A stretch of 52,581 nt of DNA from Pyronema omphalodes. Taxonomy: Eukaryota; Ascomycota; Pezizomycetes; Pezizales; Pyronemataceae. Positions 49,281 to 52,581 of the stretch are shown here, in pieces; the first letter of the stretch is position 1; each line of letters begins with the position of its first letter. A program made the position numbers and the translations under genes. Under the pieces are notes generated by a model. That model saw only the letters and a program-made list of their open reading frames with translations, was not told where the DNA came from and ran no database searches. The stretch is from the NCBI GenBank assembly GCA_024516155.1, contig JAJJXM010000125.1:1-52581 (forward strand), given 5' to 3'.

Positions 49281-50104
49281 GCTCTTTTTCTTTCTCTTTC
49301 TCTTTTTCTTTCTCTTTTTGTCTGTCTCTTTTGCTGTCTCTTTTTTCTTTCTCTTTTTTCCTGTCTCTTTTTTTCTGTCTCTTTTTCTGTCTCTTTTGTG
49401 CTGTCTCTTTGTTCTGTCTCTTTTTTCTGTCTCTTTTTCTGTCTCTTTTTCTGTCATCTTTTTTCTGTCTCTTTTGGTCTGTCTCTACTCTTTTTTCTGT
49501 CTCTTTTTTCTGTCTCTTTTTTCTTGTCTCTTTTTCTTTCTCCATTCTGTCTCTTTTTCTCTGTCTCTTTTTTTTGAATTCTGTCTCTTTTTTTCTGTCT
49601 CTTTTTTCGTCTCTTTTTCTGTCTCTTTTTTTCTCTTTTTTTCTGTCTCTTTTTTTCTTTTTTTTCTTTTCTGTTCCTCTTTTTTTCTGTTCTTTTTTTT
49701 CTTTTTTCTGTCTCTTTTTCTTTTTTTTTCTGTCTCTTTTTTTCTGTCTCTTTTTTTCTTTTTTTCTGTCTCTTTTTTCTGTCTCTTTTTTTTCTGTTCT
49801 CTTTTTTTTTCTTGTCTCTTTTTTCTGTCTCTTTTTTTTCTTCTGTCTCTTTTTTTTCTGTCTCTTTTTTTCTTTCTGTCTCTTTTTCTGTCTCTTTTTT
49901 CTGTCTCTTTTTTCTGTCTCTTTTTTTCTGTCTCTTTTTTTTCTTCTCTTTTTTTCTGTCTCTTTTTTCTTCTCTTTTTTTTTCTTTTTTCTGTCCTCTT
50001 TTTTCTTCTGCTTTTTTTTTCTCTTTTTTCTTTCGCTTTTTTCTTCGCTTTTCTCTTTCACTTTTTTCTTCTTCGCTTTTTCTTCTCTTTTCTTTCTCTT
50101 TTTC
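49281..50104. repeat. Pyrimidine simple repeat (TCTGTCTCTTTTT)n
   Basis: About 820 bp of irregular TCTGTCTCTTTTT repeats with almost no purine except G in CTGT. It opens long Lys/Arg/Glu-rich frames on the minus strand and Phe/Ser/Leu-rich frames on the plus strand, none of them real genes. Strong strand asymmetry makes triplex (H-DNA) formation and length instability likely. Confidence 0.95.
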
Positions 50105-50453
50105 GGTCCTACCCGCAAAATGTACAATATATGAAAATAAATCAATTTTTGAAATCATATAAAAAATATCGGGCACATGTTTTCAGATATATCTTGAGGA
50201 AATGTCACCATTGAACGTGTATCGAACGTTCTTTTGATATGATCCAGTAAACATTGAAAACAAACTGCAGTAACTCAGTTAGAGATATGGAGTTTGTAGA
50301 TTCTTTATGTTTGTTGTACTTATACTTATGGAGAACATTATACTTATGATAATATTTTTCGCCTCAACGTCGGAACTACCTGTAGCCTCTATCGGAGTCC
50401 TTCTCTGTTAAGAAGACACCGTTCGACATGTGAACTCATGAACTGACCTACAC

Positions 50454-50505
50454 ACTCGTGCCTAAGGATGGCGGCGCGTCAGCGCCGCCATCCTTAGGCA
50501 CGAGT
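50454..50505. repeat. Perfect 24-bp-arm palindrome with 4-nt loop
   Basis: Left arm 50454-50477 starts ACTCGTGCCTAAGG and ends GGCGGCGC, loop GTCA (50478-50481), right arm 50482-50505 is the exact reverse complement. The arms are GC-rich in otherwise AT-rich DNA. It is symmetric, so it gives a stable hairpin RNA from either strand or a cruciform. Confidence 0.95.
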
Positions 50506-51095
50506 AAGAGACTATTCCTGATCATGGCTGACATAGAAATTTTAAAAAGCGATTCATTATGAGCAGAAACATTATTTAGCCTACCCAGAATAAATTTTTG
50601 CCTTTCACACCACCGTTCGCTCTATAAATTGTCGAGTCAATTTCGATTCCCATTCACATACGGGCCAATTTCAACAACTTTCAACAGCCGCGGAAGAACT
50701 GACGTTGGATTGCATCACCATTCATCATCTCAAAATTACACAAGTATTCTCGTGTCTGACAGATGCAACATGCACGGTTGGTAGTTTTAGAGGATAATGC
50801 TGATTTTACCACTGGAAATATTGGTTATTAAAGACCCCCTTCTGCTTAGCGAATGAATTTTTATTCTATAGATTATGTATCTAAACCCCCAGGTTTACTT
50901 CAAGCTGCCATGATGTTCCCTCCGCAGCGCCCATACTTTGTCATTTTTTTTCATTTCACTAGGAACATTTGACAGGCTCTTCTGTGCATGCAATGCGCCT
51001 GCATTATATAAAGGTTGCGACAGAACGGGTTCGGTACTATCAGCACTTTTCACTTAGTCCAAGCGACAACAATGGCGACAGATTGTAACTGTGAA

Positions 51096-51114
51096 GGCCG
51101 GCCGAAGGCCGGCC
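51096..51114. repeat. GGCCGGCC inverted pair with 3-nt loop
   Basis: GGCCGGCC, GAA, GGCCGGCC. Each half is itself palindromic, and together they form an 8-bp stem closed by GAA. Confidence 0.85.
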
Positions 51115-51424
51115 ACAAAGCACACAATCTCTTGTAGCATATATCTTCCAGCGATTCTCTCCACAATTGATTGCCCAGCGCGACTATAGGGCAGTGTGGG
51201 CCTGGTAGACATTGACAGTTCTTGAACATTAAAACTGTAAGAAACATTAAAACTGTACAGAGCGCGCTACACAGCAACTGCAGCAGTCTGGTGCGCGCGC
51301 CTCGGAAGCGTGCGAGCTTTTCGGTGCGCGTTTGAGATACGCGAACGCAACGCGCTTTGTAGTACTGGAAAGGAATATTCCGCTGCCGGTGTGGCTGAGA
51401 CTGCGGTACTTGCTTGTAGAATAG

Positions 51425-52100
51425 CAAGTAACCAGAGCCTGTCTACTGTATCGTGAGCCAGATGGTGACCATGCTACCTGTCAGCGAAAAGAAAGCGATT
51501 GATTTGGTTACGCGACTGTGTGTCACTGACTCACGGCACTGCACTGTGTGCATTGTCTCTCATCTTGTCGGAATCGGGAACCATGACATCTCCCATGGAT
51601 GAGACACCCTGCACAAGCAACCCGAGTAACCACGATCTCAGCGAAACCAGTTGGAGAGAGAGAAGCCACCAGCTGCAAATACATACATCATAGAAAATTC
51701 CGTTAGTTTCTGTAAATACATATATCAATAAGCATTCCGTTACTTCTGTAAATACATACATCAATAAGAATTCCGTTACTTTTCTCTTCCCTGTCATACA
51801 CCCGGGTATCTCGGAGATGTCATTGCTTTGATTCCTGCAGCACATGTCCTCACTGCACCTAGTAGTGAGTATATACAAATATATCCACAATGAATATACA
51901 AAAACTACTCTACAATACTATCTAGATCACAAATTCCGATCCTCGTGCACCCAACCTTGCCTTGTGCTCGAACCAACTTGCCTGTGTGCTCGCAGCCCCT
52001 CCCCGACTCGCCGTGCAGGACTCCTCCCAACACAGACGGCGTTAATGAGATTGCAAACGGAGGAACAATTTGTTCTCGTACTAGTTATGCAATCAATAGC
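51425..52100. repeat. Decayed isolated fragment of the tandem repeat, unit 8
   Basis: Matches the stretch at about 1440-2090 of unit 1, including AAAGAAAGCGATTGATTTGG (51489) and the 37-bp minisatellite (51676-51782), but with many one-base losses. Its end (ACAATTTGTTCTCGTACTAG near 52065) matches the end of unit 7 near 45889 and not the main units. It lies about 5.6 kb beyond the array, so it is a relict of an earlier array edge or a dispersed copy. Confidence 0.82.
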
Positions 52101-52429
52101 AACGTATCACTCGTTCTGATTTCCGTCGGACATGCCTCAGACGTCCTCACGACTCAATATCATCCAATGGATCATCGCTAAACAGTAAGTCTATCTGTAT
52201 TATTGTGTGTAAGAATTGGCTGTGAAATTCATGGAGACTGGTATAACAAATACACACTGTGTTCGTACTTCATCAGCACCAATGAGATCTTAGGGCCGGT
52301 TCAGTCAGGTCGGCACGTCAAAGAAGCCGGTAAAACATATAAAGCCTTCACTGTCATGTCCATCGGCAAGGTATGATTTATAAAGTATTTTGAGAATAAG
52401 ACGCATCAGACTATCGCTATCGACCCACG
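52101..52429. other. Non-coding stretch, no recognised feature
   Basis: Sequence between the decayed unit 8 and the inverted module copy. Only short frames, and no repeat or RNA gene seen. Confidence 0.5.
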
Positions 52430-52581
52430 TAAATAGGCTCACTTCTCCGCATGCCAACCACGAGGGTAGAGCAGAAAAGTGGGCAAACTATCTAAACAGA
52501 ATAGAAGTCCATTGGGTTGTGAGATGGATTGTAGATATATAGTAGAGTGTTTTGGCTTAACCAGACAACGCTGGGCTTCTC
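52430..52581 (-). repeat. Decayed inverted copy of the 47.5-kb module end and hairpin
   Basis: On the minus strand the window end reads GAGAAGCCCAGCG, then CTGGTTAAGCCAAAACACT, a TATATAT stretch, ACCCAATGGACTT and a GCCCACTTTTCTGC arm, in the same order as 47516-47665. The partner arm has two mismatches, and the T-run has become TATTTA. The module continues past the window end. Confidence 0.8.

Larger units (their letters stand above)
50105..51424. other. Non-coding stretch with strong hairpins
   Basis: No recognised gene. Contains the perfect hairpin at 50454-50505 and the GGCCGGCC pair at 51096-51114. TATA-like sites lie at about 50620-50627 (CTATAAAT) and 51004-51012 (TTATATAAA). A 125-codon minus frame (51050-51427) has no recognisable features. 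Confidence 0.55.

Noticed and set aside
49033..50145. Long Lys/Arg/Glu-rich frames (370 and 240 codons) on the minus strand and Phe/Ser/Leu-rich frames on the plus strand
   Set aside because: They are translations of the pyrimidine simple repeat. Several frames on both strands are open at once and the composition is that of the repeat.
50454..50505. Palindrome as terminal inverted repeats of a DNA transposon
   Set aside because: Only 4 bp separate the arms, and I see no flanking target duplication or transposase. A foldback remnant remains possible but is unsupported.
51050..51427. 125-codon minus-strand frame
   Set aside because: No recognisable domain, it crosses the GGCCGGCC hairpin and a short duplicated stretch, and there is no supporting context.

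Overview
This window is repeat-dominated eukaryotic DNA. It has no bacterial-style operons, no tRNA or rRNA genes that I can see, and no recognisable host protein-coding gene. The four largest genes belong to Ty1/copia LTR retrotransposons. Both copia families have primer-binding sites that look like the anticodon arm of initiator tRNA-Met (half-tRNA priming), as in some fungal and insect copia elements and unlike plants. A filamentous fungus is my best guess, with low confidence.

Layout. From base 1 to about 45.8 kb the window is a head-to-tail array of a long non-coding repeat of about 3.9 kb. Units 1 and 2 (offset exactly 3,891 bp) are nearly identical. Units 3, 4 and 5 are more diverged, units 6 and 7 are shorter variants, and a decayed fragment (unit 8) sits at 51.4-52.1 kb. 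The array runs off the left edge and degenerates to the right, which suggests that its margin lies in this window.

Retrotransposons. Unit 3 is interrupted by element A (9889-15506, +) and element B (15919-21702, -). Unit 4 is interrupted by element C (25159-30776, +) and element D (30803-36456, -). A and C are the same insertion: same target-site duplication, same flanks, 15,270 bp apart. They were therefore copied together when the units duplicated. B (5-bp duplication GTGTT) and D (ATAAC) then inserted into one copy each, and the empty sites are visible in the other units. A, C and D are one family with unusual TG...TA LTR ends and a single gag-pol frame that stops inside the 3' LTR. A and C share a 36-bp in-frame deletion in the integrase C-terminal region. 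D lacks this deletion and looks intact. B is another family with 320-bp TG...CA LTRs and a gag-pol broken by one frameshift. C and D are tail to tail, making a 5.6-kb inverted repeat with a 26-bp centre.

Possible new system. In each of units 1-5 (minus strand) and again at 46.8-47.7 kb (plus strand) there is the same order of parts: a TATA box, a conserved module containing GGGAACTTGG(G)AGAAGCCCA, and a GC-rich hairpin followed by T6 and GCGTT. At 47 kb the module is repeated four times. It can fold into small hairpins whose stems stay paired by compensatory changes between copies. Units 6 and 7 carry the promoter and module without the hairpin, and a decayed inverted copy ends the window. 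I read this as a family of structured non-coding transcription units carried by the repeat. That is an inference and needs RNA evidence.

The right end (45.84-52.4 kb) is otherwise mostly unique non-coding DNA. It contains an 820-bp pyrimidine simple repeat and a perfect 24-bp-arm hairpin.
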